A stretch of DNA of 64,000 nt. It comes from Arsukibacterium sp. UBA3155 (GTDB lineage Bacteria; Pseudomonadota; Gammaproteobacteria; Enterobacterales; Alteromonadaceae). The position numbers and the translations under genes were made by a program. This document shows, one piece after another, positions 44,357-51,971 of the stretch. The notes below the pieces were generated by a model. The model did not search any database. It saw nothing but the letters and a program-made list of their open reading frames with translations, and was not told where the DNA came from. Numbering within the stretch: the stretch's first letter is position 1; every line of letters begins with the position of its first letter. Where the stretch lies: the NCBI GenBank assembly GCA_002364615.1, contig DEYP01000028.1, forward strand, positions 1-64,000, read 5' to 3'.

Positions 44357-44677
44357 ATGACAGAGCGGTTTATAGAACTTAAATCTCAGCAGTTGGTGTA
44401 TTACGTGTCGCGCTTTTTGCGCGGCCGGCTGGCCCATAGTGAGTTGCATTTATTTATCTGGGATACCTTGGAAGAGTGGTCGCAGCTGCACTTGCTGGCA
44501 GGCACTCCCGGCAGTTCGCGGGAGCGGGCGTTCTGGCACCTGATGCACCAACTGGAATACTGGCCTGCCCACAGCCTGCAGCACAATCGTCAGCTTCGCC
44601 GCCGCATCCAGGATTGTATGTGTTTTCTGCGAGGTAAAGGGCAATGCCCACTAGACTGCATCGGCGTCCGTCCCTAA
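44357..44677 (+). CDS. Conserved hypothetical protein (cytoplasmic, helical)
   Basis: The product has 106 residues. The ATG at 44357 has GAGG about 7 bases upstream; the longer frame would need TTG. The sequence is helical and rich in Trp, His and Arg (ELHLFIWDTLEEWSQL, ERAFWHLMHQLEYWPAH) with three cysteines near the end (CMCFLRGKGQCPLDC), enough for a metal site. I have an impression of similar proteins in related Alteromonadales but no named family. It lies between the cyclophilin and ampG genes on the same strand. Confidence 0.7.
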   Translation: MTERFIELKSQQLVYYVSRFLRGRLAHSELHLFIWDTLEEWSQLHLLAGTPGSSRERAFWHLMHQLEYWPAHSLQHNRQLRRRIQDCMCFLRGKGQCPLDCIGVRP

Positions 44678-44731
44678 TTACTTGACCTTCATTTCCAGCA
44701 GGGTAAGCTACCGTTATCGTTTTAAGAATGG

Positions 44732-46081
44732 ATGTTTATCTTGGCCACTTTACCTCTCTGGCTCGTTGGCCTGCGTATTTATTTTCAACGCCAGGTGTTA
44801 GCAATATTTGTCCTGGGCTTCTCCAGTGGCCTGCCGTTAATGCTGGTATTCGGGGTATTATCATTCTGGCTCAGGGAAGCAGAAGTATCACGGTCCGACA
44901 TTGGCTACTTTAGCTGGGTTGCAATGGCTTATGCCATAAAATGGTTATGGTCCCCCCTAGCCGACCACCTGAAGATACCATTATTACACAACAGGTTAGG
45001 CCGACGTCGCAGTTGGCTGTTAACGTCTCAAATTATGGTTGCTGTGGCGATTTGCAGTATTGCCCTGACCGATCCACAGCAGAATCTGGCTTTGATGGCC
45101 GCACTGGCGGTGGTTCTGGCTTTTGCTTCTGCTACTCAGGATATCAATGTTGATGCGTTTCGCATTGAAAGTGCAGCAATTGAAATGCAGGCTGCTCTGG
45201 CTGCGGCCTACCTTACCGGGTATCGGCTGGCAATGATTCTGGCTTCCGCCGGAACCCTCTGGTTGGCCGCTTTATTTTCTGATGGTCCGGGATATGACTT
45301 AGCTGGCTGGCAACATGCTTATCTGGTAATGGGTCTGTGTATGCTGCCGGGCATTATTACCACGTTGCTCAGTCACGAGCCTGTCAGTGGCTTGATGCAG
45401 CAGCAACGCACCGAAGGTTCAGTATTACAACGGCTGCTTGCCTGGTTAAAGCAAGCAGTGGTTGCACCATTTATTGATTTTTTTCAGCGGTATAAGTGGC
45501 ATGCCGCGCTCATTCTGGCTCTGATAGCCTGTTACCGGCTTAGCGATGTGGTCATGGGTGTGATGGCGAATGCCTTTTATGTCGATATGGGCTATAGCAA
45601 AGAAGAGGTAGCCAGCGTCTCAAAAATATTTGGCGTAATAATGACACTGGTAGGCGCCGCACTTGGCGGGATCTTAATTAATCAGTTCGGCATCATAAAA
45701 GTGCTGTTTACCGGAGCAATCTTAAGTGCCGCCACTAACCTGTTATTTTCGGCACTTAGTCAGGTTGGCTACGATTTAATGTGGCTTACGCTGGTTATTT
45801 CTGCAGACAATTTAAGTGCTGGAATTGCCACCAGCGCGTTTATTGCGTACTTGTCGTCTCTGGTTAATTTGGCGTTTACCGCTACTCAATATGCCATGTT
45901 CAGCTCTCTGATGCTGTTATTGCCAAAGTTCACCGGAGGCTTTTCTGGTCAATGGGTCGACCAGCTCGGTTATAGTAATTTCTTTATTATGACGGCAACC
46001 ATGGGCGTCCCCGCACTGATCCTGATTACGCTGTTAGCTCGCCTGTCTCATACAACCGCTGATAAAAAAGCCGCTAAGTAG
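44732..46081 (+). CDS. ampG: AmpG-like muropeptide permease (MFS)
   Basis: The product has 449 residues with about 12-14 membrane helices. Family signatures: FSSGLPLML, WSPLADHL, LGRRRSWLL and ATQDINVDAFRIE. AmpG brings GlcNAc-anhydroMurNAc peptides into the cytoplasm for wall recycling, and its cargo can control beta-lactamase induction. No ampR or ampC is adjacent. Start: the ATG at 44732 follows an ATG in another frame four bases earlier; the ribosome binding site is weak. Its stop codon lies inside a terminator hairpin. Confidence 0.92.
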   Translation: MFILATLPLWLVGLRIYFQRQVLAIFVLGFSSGLPLMLVFGVLSFWLREAEVSRSDIGYFSWVAMAYAIKWLWSPLADHLKIPLLHNRLGRRRSWLLTSQIMVAVAICSIALTDPQQNLALMAALAVVLAFASATQDINVDAFRIESAAIEMQAALAAAYLTGYRLAMILASAGTLWLAALFSDGPGYDLAGWQHAYLVMGLCMLPGIITTLLSHEPVSGLMQQQRTEGSVLQRLLAWLKQAVVAPFIDFFQRYKWHAALILALIACYRLSDVVMGVMANAFYVDMGYSKEEVASVSKIFGVIMTLVGAALGGILINQFGIIKVLFTGAILSAATNLLFSALSQVGYDLMWLTLVISADNLSAGIATSAFIAYLSSLVNLAFTATQYAMFSSLMLLLPKFTGGFSGQWVDQLGYSNFFIMTATMGVPALILITLLARLSHTTADKKAAK

Positions 46082-46092
46082 CGGCTTCCTGT
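46070..46092 (+). terminator. Terminator overlapping the ampG stop codon
   Basis: GCCGCT-AAGT-AGCGGC, preceded by six A and followed by TTCCTGTTT, forms a compact hairpin. The TAG stop is at 46079-46081, so ribosomes ending ampG would cover the stem. The A run makes it a possible terminator for the convergent XRE gene as well. Confidence 0.75.
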
Positions 46093-46133
46093 TTCAATCA
46101 CAAATTAAGCGTAAACTTAATTGAAATCTGTGC

Positions 46134-46376
46134 TCAGGCACTGAGTACCTGTTTTAACCCTTCTGTCGGATCAACTTCCAGCGCCTGACAGTAACGGACA
46201 TATTCAACTACGTCCAACCGGCGCTCCTGATTTTCAACTTTACCGATAAATGAATGAGGCGTTCCTAAAATTTCAGACAAACTGCGCATTGTGTGGCCTT
46301 TGTCCTGGCGCTGTCGTTTCAGCCAGACACAAAGACGCTTATTTTCATCTGAAATTACACTTTTAGTACCTTTCAT
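46134..46376 (-). CDS. Small XRE-family helix-turn-helix regulator
   Basis: The product has 80 residues, almost only an HTH_3 domain: LCVWLKRQRQDKGHTMRSLSEILGTPHSFIGKVE NQERRLDVVEYVRYCQALEVDP is the expected five-helix fold (about 14-72). The N-terminal KGTKSVISDEN arm may touch DNA. There is no ligand or dimerisation domain. No partner gene is coupled to it; inverted repeats upstream at 46448-46467 and 46530-46548 are candidate operators. Confidence 0.85.
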   Translation of the reverse strand: MKGTKSVISDENKRLCVWLKRQRQDKGHTMRSLSEILGTPHSFIGKVENQERRLDVVEYVRYCQALEVDPTEGLKQVLSA

Positions 46377-46447
46377 ATTTTTTCTTCTCCCAGCGTGTTA
46401 CGCTTTTATTATGATTAACCAGCCTTCCTGCGAAATAAAATCCAAAC

Positions 46448-46467
46448 CTTATTGCCAGTGCAATAAG
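46448..46467. promoter_or_regulatory. Inverted repeat, candidate operator
   Basis: CTTATTG-CCAGTG-CAATAAG has perfect 7-base arms. It lies 72 bases before the XRE gene and on the path toward the small membrane protein gene. A second, shorter one (ATGTA-N9-TACAT) is at 46530-46548. Binding is conjecture. Confidence 0.4.
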
Positions 46468-46628
46468 CAATTTAAGCGTTTTAATTAAACCATAGGATGC
46501 GATGAGCGTATAGCTACATGCGTTAAAAAATGTACAGTAACTTTACATTGGCAGAAATGAGTGGTGAGTATAAACAGCACGGCGGTCAGAGTGATAGCAA
46601 CCGCCAAAGTCTTCTGAGGTTTTAAAAA

Positions 46629-46799
46629 ATGGTTAAACTATTGTTTCTAGTGCCTTTATTGATGTGCATAATCTGGTATTTGTATCTGCAGCAAAATAAT
46701 TGGACTATCGTACAGGGGAAAAAGGGATTTATTTATATTATCAGCTTCAACCTTGTCATAGCGCTGGTTCTGACCATTTTGCTGTTTGCGACCAGCTAA
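46629..46799 (+). CDS. Small membrane protein, 56 residues, function unknown
   Basis: The ATG at 46629 has GAGG about 9 bases upstream. The product is two membrane helices joined by a short polar loop: LLFLVPLLMCIIWYLYLQ, then QGKKGFIY, then IISFNLVIALVLTILLFA. Both ends are short, so it is an integral hairpin. The good ribosome binding site, the clean hydrophobic pattern and the lack of any competing gene support it as real. It converges on erpA. Confidence 0.65.
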   Translation: MVKLLFLVPLLMCIIWYLYLQQNNWTIVQGKKGFIYIISFNLVIALVLTILLFATS

Positions 46800-46822
46800 C
46801 AAGATAATATTATTGATTAAGA

Positions 46823-46853
46823 ACGACTTTGCTGGTTAGCCTGGCAAAATCGT
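46823..46853. terminator. Hairpin between the small membrane protein gene and erpA
   Basis: ACGA-c-TTTGC-t-GG, loop TTAG, CC-tg-GCAAA-a-TCGT pair with small interruptions (11 pairs). It is placed between convergent genes where a shared terminator is expected, but T runs are poor. Confidence 0.45.
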
Positions 46854-46883
46854 CCTCTAAAATTTACAAAAAGTATACTTTTA

Positions 46884-47225
46884 CTAAACAGAGAATGACG
46901 AACCACAACCACAGGTTGTTGTTGCGTTAGGGTTTTGCACAATAAACCGGCTTCCCTGCAGGCCATCGGTATAATCGACCACGCCGCCCATCAGATATTG
47001 CAGGCTCATTGGATCAACTACCATCGAAACCCCCTGTTTTTCCACGGTCAAATCACCCTCGTTGACTTTTTCATCAAAGGTGAAACCATATTGAAAGCCA
47101 GAACAGCCGCCACCGGTAATATATACCCGCAGTTTCAGATTCGGATTGTCCTCTTCGCTTACCAGCAAGGCAACCTTGCGTGCCGCGGCATCGGTAAATT
47201 CTAATGGTATTTGCATATCAGACAT
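46884..47225 (-). CDS. erpA: Iron-sulfur cluster insertion protein ErpA
   Basis: The product has 113 residues, an A-type carrier. The three cluster cysteines are in [11 protein letters not shown] and the C-terminal TTCGCGSSF. The ATG at 47225 has GGAG 7 bases upstream; the longer frame is rejected. ErpA delivers clusters to enzymes such as IspG and respiratory complexes. Confidence 0.96.
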   Translation of the reverse strand: MSDMQIPLEFTDAAARKVALLVSEEDNPNLKLRVYITGGGCSGFQYGFTFDEKVNEGDLTVEKQGVSMVVDPMSLQYLMGGVVDYTDGLQGSRFIVQNPNATTTCGCGSSFSV

Positions 47226-47391
47226 GGGTGCTCCAACAGGGGTTACAACAGCGCGGATTATCCAATACCTGACTAATTTATTCAAGTATTAACCCTGCTG
47301 CAATCAAACTTAACGAAGAAACTTAATTAGCTATGCAATTAAGACCTGCGTTCTCAACCGCTTATGTTAAACTTAACCCATCGTTTATTTC

Positions 47392-49107
47392 ATGCCCCTT
47401 ACTATGCGACGATGGAGAGACTGGCTGCCCGGGTTGCAGCGCCGATTAGCGTTACCACAGACGTCTTTGCAACTGTGTTTGCTGGGCATGCTCGGTGGCC
47501 TGATAGCGGCCCTGCTGATTATCATTTTTCGCCTGGCAATCGTGGCGTTTCAGCTACTTTTTTTAACGAAAACCGATGACTTCTCCAGCGCTGATCCGGA
47601 AATAGTCTGGCTTCTGCCACTGGGCGGCGCATTGTTGATTGGCCTGCTTGCTCTGGTAACCGGCTATCGCCATTACCGAATGGGCATACCCTTTGTCATT
47701 CATCGAATCAAAACCCGTTACGGCATTATGCCTTTTCGAAATACCCTGAATCAGTTCTTTGGCGGCATTATTGCCCTGGTCAGTGGCTTTTCAGTCGGCC
47801 GCGAAGGCCCCTCCGTACACCTTGGTGCATATGGTGCCAGTTCAGTGGGCCGATATCTGCAGCTACCTTATAACAGTGTTCGGATCCTGGCAGGCTGTGG
47901 CATAGCCGCTGGCATTTCCGCGTCTTTTAATACACCGCTGGCTGCTGTCATTTTTGTCATGGAAGTGGTGCTGCGCGAATATCGGATCCATGTCTTTATT
48001 CCTATTATGCTGGCGTCAGTAGTGGGTGCACTCGCCACGCAATTGGTGTTCGGACATGACCGCGAGCTGGCATCGCTTAATATTGTGGCGATTAGCATCT
48101 GGCATTTTCCCTATCTTATTGTCTGCGGCATTGTATTTGGCGCTGTCGCCTTTTTGTTTAATCAAAATCTGATGCGACTTATTCGCCTGGTAAAAAACTG
48201 GCCATTAATGGTTCGGCTGGCGTTGGCCGGGATTGTGACAGCCGCAGTAGGTTATCTGATACCACATGCGATGGGTGCTGAAACCGGTGCTATCTTCAAT
48301 GCGGTTAACCATCCGACCGACGTGCAGCTACTATTGGTGATTTTTATCGGCAAACTTATACTGACCATCTTTGCCCTTGGGCTTGGAGTCCCTGGCGGGG
48401 TTATTGGGCCGGTATTTGGCATGGGCATCGTATTAGGTACCCTAATGGCAATCGTGCCTGCCATTTTTATTGGTGACAGCAGTACTGCGGGCACCTATGC
48501 CGTGCTGGGGATGGCAGGTTTAATGGCGGCTACCTTGCATGCCCCTTTAGCCGCTTTGCTGGCCGTTATAGAGCTGGCGTCTAACCAGCAAATTATTTTA
48601 CCTGCTATGGTAGTGATTATTACCGCCTACGTAACTACAGTGCAGTTTTTTAATAATAAATCTATTTTCATGATGCAACTCGATTTTATGCAGCTACCGT
48701 ATAAACTGGCACCGGCTGACGACATTTTGCAAAAAGTAGGGGTATTGGCATTATTAAGCAAAGAATATGTTTTGCTGCACAACCCAGCGGAAGATGCGGT
48801 TCGCCAGCAACTGGCGCAGCTGGAGCTGCCAGTGCAATTATTGCTGAAACGCGACGACGGTGAAACACCCCAGTTTGTGGCCGCCAGTTATGATGTCAGT
48901 TTGTCGTTAAGTGGCGACAGTGCTATTCGCTATCAGGAAATTAGCGGGTTACCTCACCAATCAACCATGGCTGAAGTGTTTGCCATACTTGAAGATGAGC
49001 GTGATGGACTGGTTTACATTTATCAGGACGACCCGTACGAACCTATGGGTATTATTCGCTGGGATCAGGTTCGCAGTTTGTTAACTAAACAGAATAACTT
49101 ATTATGA
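47392..49107 (+). CDS. ClC-family chloride channel/antiporter with C-terminal CBS-like region
   Basis: The product has 571 residues. The transport domain (about 25-425) has the ClC selectivity motifs: SVGREGPSVHLGAYGAS with the gating glutamate E138, and LGVPGGVIGPVFGMG. About 430-570 is cytoplasmic and ends in a CBS-like segment (MAEVFAILEDERDGLVYIY, MGIIRWDQVRSLL). The presence of the gating glutamate allows either proton antiport or channel activity. Its stop overlaps the hemJ start as ATGA, so the two are coupled. Confidence 0.9.
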   Translation: MPLTMRRWRDWLPGLQRRLALPQTSLQLCLLGMLGGLIAALLIIIFRLAIVAFQLLFLTKTDDFSSADPEIVWLLPLGGALLIGLLALVTGYRHYRMGIPFVIHRIKTRYGIMPFRNTLNQFFGGIIALVSGFSVGREGPSVHLGAYGASSVGRYLQLPYNSVRILAGCGIAAGISASFNTPLAAVIFVMEVVLREYRIHVFIPIMLASVVGALATQLVFGHDRELASLNIVAISIWHFPYLIVCGIVFGAVAFLFNQNLMRLIRLVKNWPLMVRLALAGIVTAAVGYLIPHAMGAETGAIFNAVNHPTDVQLLLVIFIGKLILTIFALGLGVPGGVIGPVFGMGIVLGTLMAIVPAIFIGDSSTAGTYAVLGMAGLMAATLHAPLAALLAVIELASNQQIILPAMVVIITAYVTTVQFFNNKSIFMMQLDFMQLPYKLAPADDILQKVGVLALLSKEYVLLHNPAEDAVRQQLAQLELPVQLLLKRDDGETPQFVAASYDVSLSLSGDSAIRYQEISGLPHQSTMAEVFAILEDERDGLVYIYQDDPYEPMGIIRWDQVRSLLTKQNNLL

Positions 49108-49541
49108 CGCTGATTCTATTGTACAAAGCTTTACATCTTTTCTTTATGATAGCCTGGTTTGCGGGAATTTTTTATTTGCCCCGACTCTTTGTCTATCACG
49201 CTGAAACCCAGAGTGCTGAGTGCTCTGACACCTTTAAAATCATGGAACGGCGTCTTTTATGGTTTGTAACACCTTTTGCACTGCTGACGCTGGTGTTTGG
49301 CCTGCTGCTAATTGCTGCTTATGGTAAGGCCTGGTTTGTGGCCAGTGGCTGGTTACATCTGAAGTTAGTGCTGGTGCTGCTGCTGTATGGTTATCATGGC
49401 TGGTGCTTCAAGTTACTGGCAGATTTTAAACACAACCGTAACCGGCACAGCCCACGTTTTTACCGGATTTTTAATGAATTACCGGTATTAGTGCTACTGG
49501 CTATTATATTACTGGCCACCCTGAAACCGCTGCTTCACTAA
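49104..49541 (+). CDS. hemJ: Protoporphyrinogen IX oxidase HemJ
   Basis: The product has 145 residues with four membrane helices. The N-terminus LYKALHLFFMIAWFAGIFYLPRLFVYH contains the conserved His that ligates haem; LHLKLVLVLLLYGYHGW and FRIFNELPVLVL-like YRIFNELPVLVLLAII complete the family pattern. It oxidises protoporphyrinogen IX in haem synthesis in organisms without HemG. It overlaps the ClC gene by four bases; hemL lies two genes downstream. Confidence 0.92.
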   Translation: MTLILLYKALHLFFMIAWFAGIFYLPRLFVYHAETQSAECSDTFKIMERRLLWFVTPFALLTLVFGLLLIAAYGKAWFVASGWLHLKLVLVLLLYGYHGWCFKLLADFKHNRNRHSPRFYRIFNELPVLVLLAIILLATLKPLLH

Positions 49542-49567
49542 ACTCGCTTTTGCCCAGCGGTTTTGCG

Positions 49568-49573
49568 TATAAT
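49568..49573 (+). promoter_or_regulatory. -10 box of a pyrB promoter
   Basis: A perfect TATAAT preceded by TTTTGCG lies 58 bases before pyrB. No good -35 is spaced at 16-18 bases (TTTTGC/GCTTTT are weak), so only the -10 is firm. No pyrL-like leader peptide or attenuator was seen. Confidence 0.45.
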
Positions 49574-49631
49574 AGCGACCAATTTATGCCGGTAGCGGCG
49601 CCTGATGGCAAGTATTAAGTGAGTACTGACG

Positions 49632-50636
49632 ATGAGTTTCAAAGGCCAACATATTCTTTCTGTTAAGCAATTTGATCGAGACAGTATTACCCGTATTTTT
49701 GATATTGCCCGGCAAATGGCACCTTATGCCAGCCGCAAAAAACGCACCAAAGTACTCGATGGCGCGATACTGGGTAATCTGTTTTTTGAACCCAGCACCC
49801 GAACCCGGGTGAGCTTTGGCTGTGCCTTTAATTTGCTCGGCGGAGAAGTACGCGAAACAACTGGCATGGAATCTTCTGCACTATCCAAAGGCGAGTCGTT
49901 ATTTGACACGGCCCGGGTAATCAGCAGTTACAGTGATGTTATTGCCATGCGTCATCCGCAGGCCGGCTCGGTCGCTGAGTTTGCTGAAGGTAGCAGGGTG
50001 CCCGTGTTAAATGGAGGGGATGGCGCCAATGAACATCCGACCCAGGCGTTACTTGACCTGTTTACCATAGAGCGGGAACTGGCAGCGTCAGGCCTGCAGA
50101 TTGATGGCATGCACATTGCCATGGTGGGCGATTTAAAATTCGGCCGTACGGTTCACTCATTATCTAAGTTATTGTGTCTGTATCGCAATATCAAGCTGAC
50201 GCTGGTATCACCGGCTGAACTGGCCATGCCGGATGATATTATCAGCAGCCTGAGCAATGCCGGGCACCAGCTGGTAATCAGTGACAAACTGGAAGGCCAT
50301 TTAAATGCGGATATCGTGTATCAGACCCGGATCCAGGAAGAGCGCTTTCCTTCTAAAGCCGATGCCGACCAGTATCGTGGTAAATTTCGGTTAAATCAGG
50401 AAATTTATACCCGTTACTGTAAATCGAATACGGTTATTATGCATCCTTTGCCGCGGGATTCGCGTATTGAAGCCAATGAATTAGACAATGATTTAAACCT
50501 TAACCCAAACCTGGCAATCTTTCGACAGGCTGACAACGGCGTTTTGGTAAGAATGGCACTGTTTGCGCTAACGCTTGGCGTGGAAAACATTGTTAAAGAT
50601 TACGAATGTGCGGTGCCCTGGTATAGCAATAAATAA
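49632..50636 (+). CDS. pyrB: Aspartate carbamoyltransferase catalytic subunit
   Basis: The product has 334 residues and makes carbamoyl-aspartate for pyrimidines. Carbamoyl phosphate is bound by FFEPSTRTRVSFG (about 51-63), aspartate by HPLPRDSRIE; NEHPTQALLDLF is the third signature. It is longer than E. coli PyrB by about 20 residues and has no pyrI gene next to it, so it may not be controlled by the usual regulatory subunit. Confidence 0.93.
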   Translation: MSFKGQHILSVKQFDRDSITRIFDIARQMAPYASRKKRTKVLDGAILGNLFFEPSTRTRVSFGCAFNLLGGEVRETTGMESSALSKGESLFDTARVISSYSDVIAMRHPQAGSVAEFAEGSRVPVLNGGDGANEHPTQALLDLFTIERELAASGLQIDGMHIAMVGDLKFGRTVHSLSKLLCLYRNIKLTLVSPAELAMPDDIISSLSNAGHQLVISDKLEGHLNADIVYQTRIQEERFPSKADADQYRGKFRLNQEIYTRYCKSNTVIMHPLPRDSRIEANELDNDLNLNPNLAIFRQADNGVLVRMALFALTLGVENIVKDYECAVPWYSNK

Positions 50637-50669
50637 CGCCTTAAAGGCAAACTGCAAACGGAAACTATT

Positions 50670-51950
50670 ATGTCTTTATCTGAAACCCTTTTTCAACGCG
50701 CCCAGCGCACTATTCCCGGTGGCGTTAACTCGCCGGTCCGTGCTTTCAAAAGTGTCGGCGGTACTCCTGTATTTATTGAACGGGCCAATGGTGCCTACCT
50801 GTTTGACGTTGATGGTAAACGCTATATTGATTACATCGGCTCCTGGGGCCCAATGTTGCTCGGCCACAATCACCCCGCTATCCGCGATGCGGTTATTCAG
50901 GCTGCCGCCAATGGCTTAAGCTTTGGTGCGCCCTGCCCGGCAGAAATTGATATGGCAGAAAAAATTGCCCAGTTGGTGCCCTCGATGGAAATGGTCCGTA
51001 TGGTAAGCTCGGGCACAGAGGCGACGATGAGCGCCATACGCTTAGCCCGTGGCTATACCGGGCGTGATACCATTTTAAAATTTGAAGGATGCTACCACGG
51101 TCATGCTGATTCACTGCTGGTAAAAGCAGGCTCAGGAGCATTGACCCTGGGCGTTCCAAACTCCCCTGGTGTACCGGCAGATTTTGCTAAATATACCCTG
51201 ACCTGTGAGTTTAATAATCTGGCGCAGGTCGCCGATATTTTTGCAGAAAGAGGGGACGATATTGCCTGTATTATTGTCGAGCCGGTAGCAGGTAACATGA
51301 ACTGTATTCCGCCTGAGCCCGATTTTTTGCAAGGCTTGCGTCGGATCTGCGACGAGTATCAGACTGTACTTATTTTTGATGAAGTAATGACAGGTTTTCG
51401 GGTAGCGCTAGGTGGCGCACAAGCGGTGTATCAGGTTACTCCGGATCTGACCACCCTGGGCAAAATTATTGGTGGCGGCATGCCGGTAGGCGCTTTTGGC
51501 GGCAGGCGGGAGATTATGCAGCACATTGCGCCGCTCGGCCCGGTATATCAGGCAGGAACGTTATCAGGCAACCCTATTGCCATGGCAGCCGGCCTGGCAG
51601 CACTTAACGAAATCAGTAAGCCTGAGGTGTTTGAAAAGCTAACGGCAAAAACCAGTCAGCTTATTGCCGGTATAGATACCGCCGCGCGCCAGCATGGCGT
51701 GCCCATGACCTTTAATCAGGTCGGCGGCATGTTTGGGTTTTTCTTCAGTAAAGAAGCCAAAGTCAGTAATTTTCAGCAGGCAACCCAATGTGATATCAGC
51801 GCTTTCAAACATTTTTTCCACCTGATGCTGGAAAAGGGCATTTATCTGGCACCGTCTGCCTATGAAGCGGGTTTCTTATCCCTTGCTCATAGTGATGACG
51901 ATCTGAAAGCTACAATAGACGCCGCAGCGAACAGCTTTGCTGCGCTTTAA
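50670..51950 (+). CDS. hemL: Glutamate-1-semialdehyde 2,1-aminomutase
   Basis: The product has 426 residues and makes 5-aminolevulinate in the C5 route. The pyridoxal phosphate lysine is K265 in [37 protein letters not shown] (about 113-132) and FDEVMTGFR bind the cofactor. The N-terminus [20 protein letters not shown] is standard. It follows pyrB by 33 bases on the same strand and converges on a regulator gene. Confidence 0.96.
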   Translation: MSLSETLFQRAQRTIPGGVNSPVRAFKSVGGTPVFIERANGAYLFDVDGKRYIDYIGSWGPMLLGHNHPAIRDAVIQAAANGLSFGAPCPAEIDMAEKIAQLVPSMEMVRMVSSGTEATMSAIRLARGYTGRDTILKFEGCYHGHADSLLVKAGSGALTLGVPNSPGVPADFAKYTLTCEFNNLAQVADIFAERGDDIACIIVEPVAGNMNCIPPEPDFLQGLRRICDEYQTVLIFDEVMTGFRVALGGAQAVYQVTPDLTTLGKIIGGGMPVGAFGGRREIMQHIAPLGPVYQAGTLSGNPIAMAAGLAALNEISKPEVFEKLTAKTSQLIAGIDTAARQHGVPMTFNQVGGMFGFFFSKEAKVSNFQQATQCDISAFKHFFHLMLEKGIYLAPSAYEAGFLSLAHSDDDLKATIDAAANSFAAL

Positions 51951-51971
51951 CCACGTTTCAATGTAATCAGG

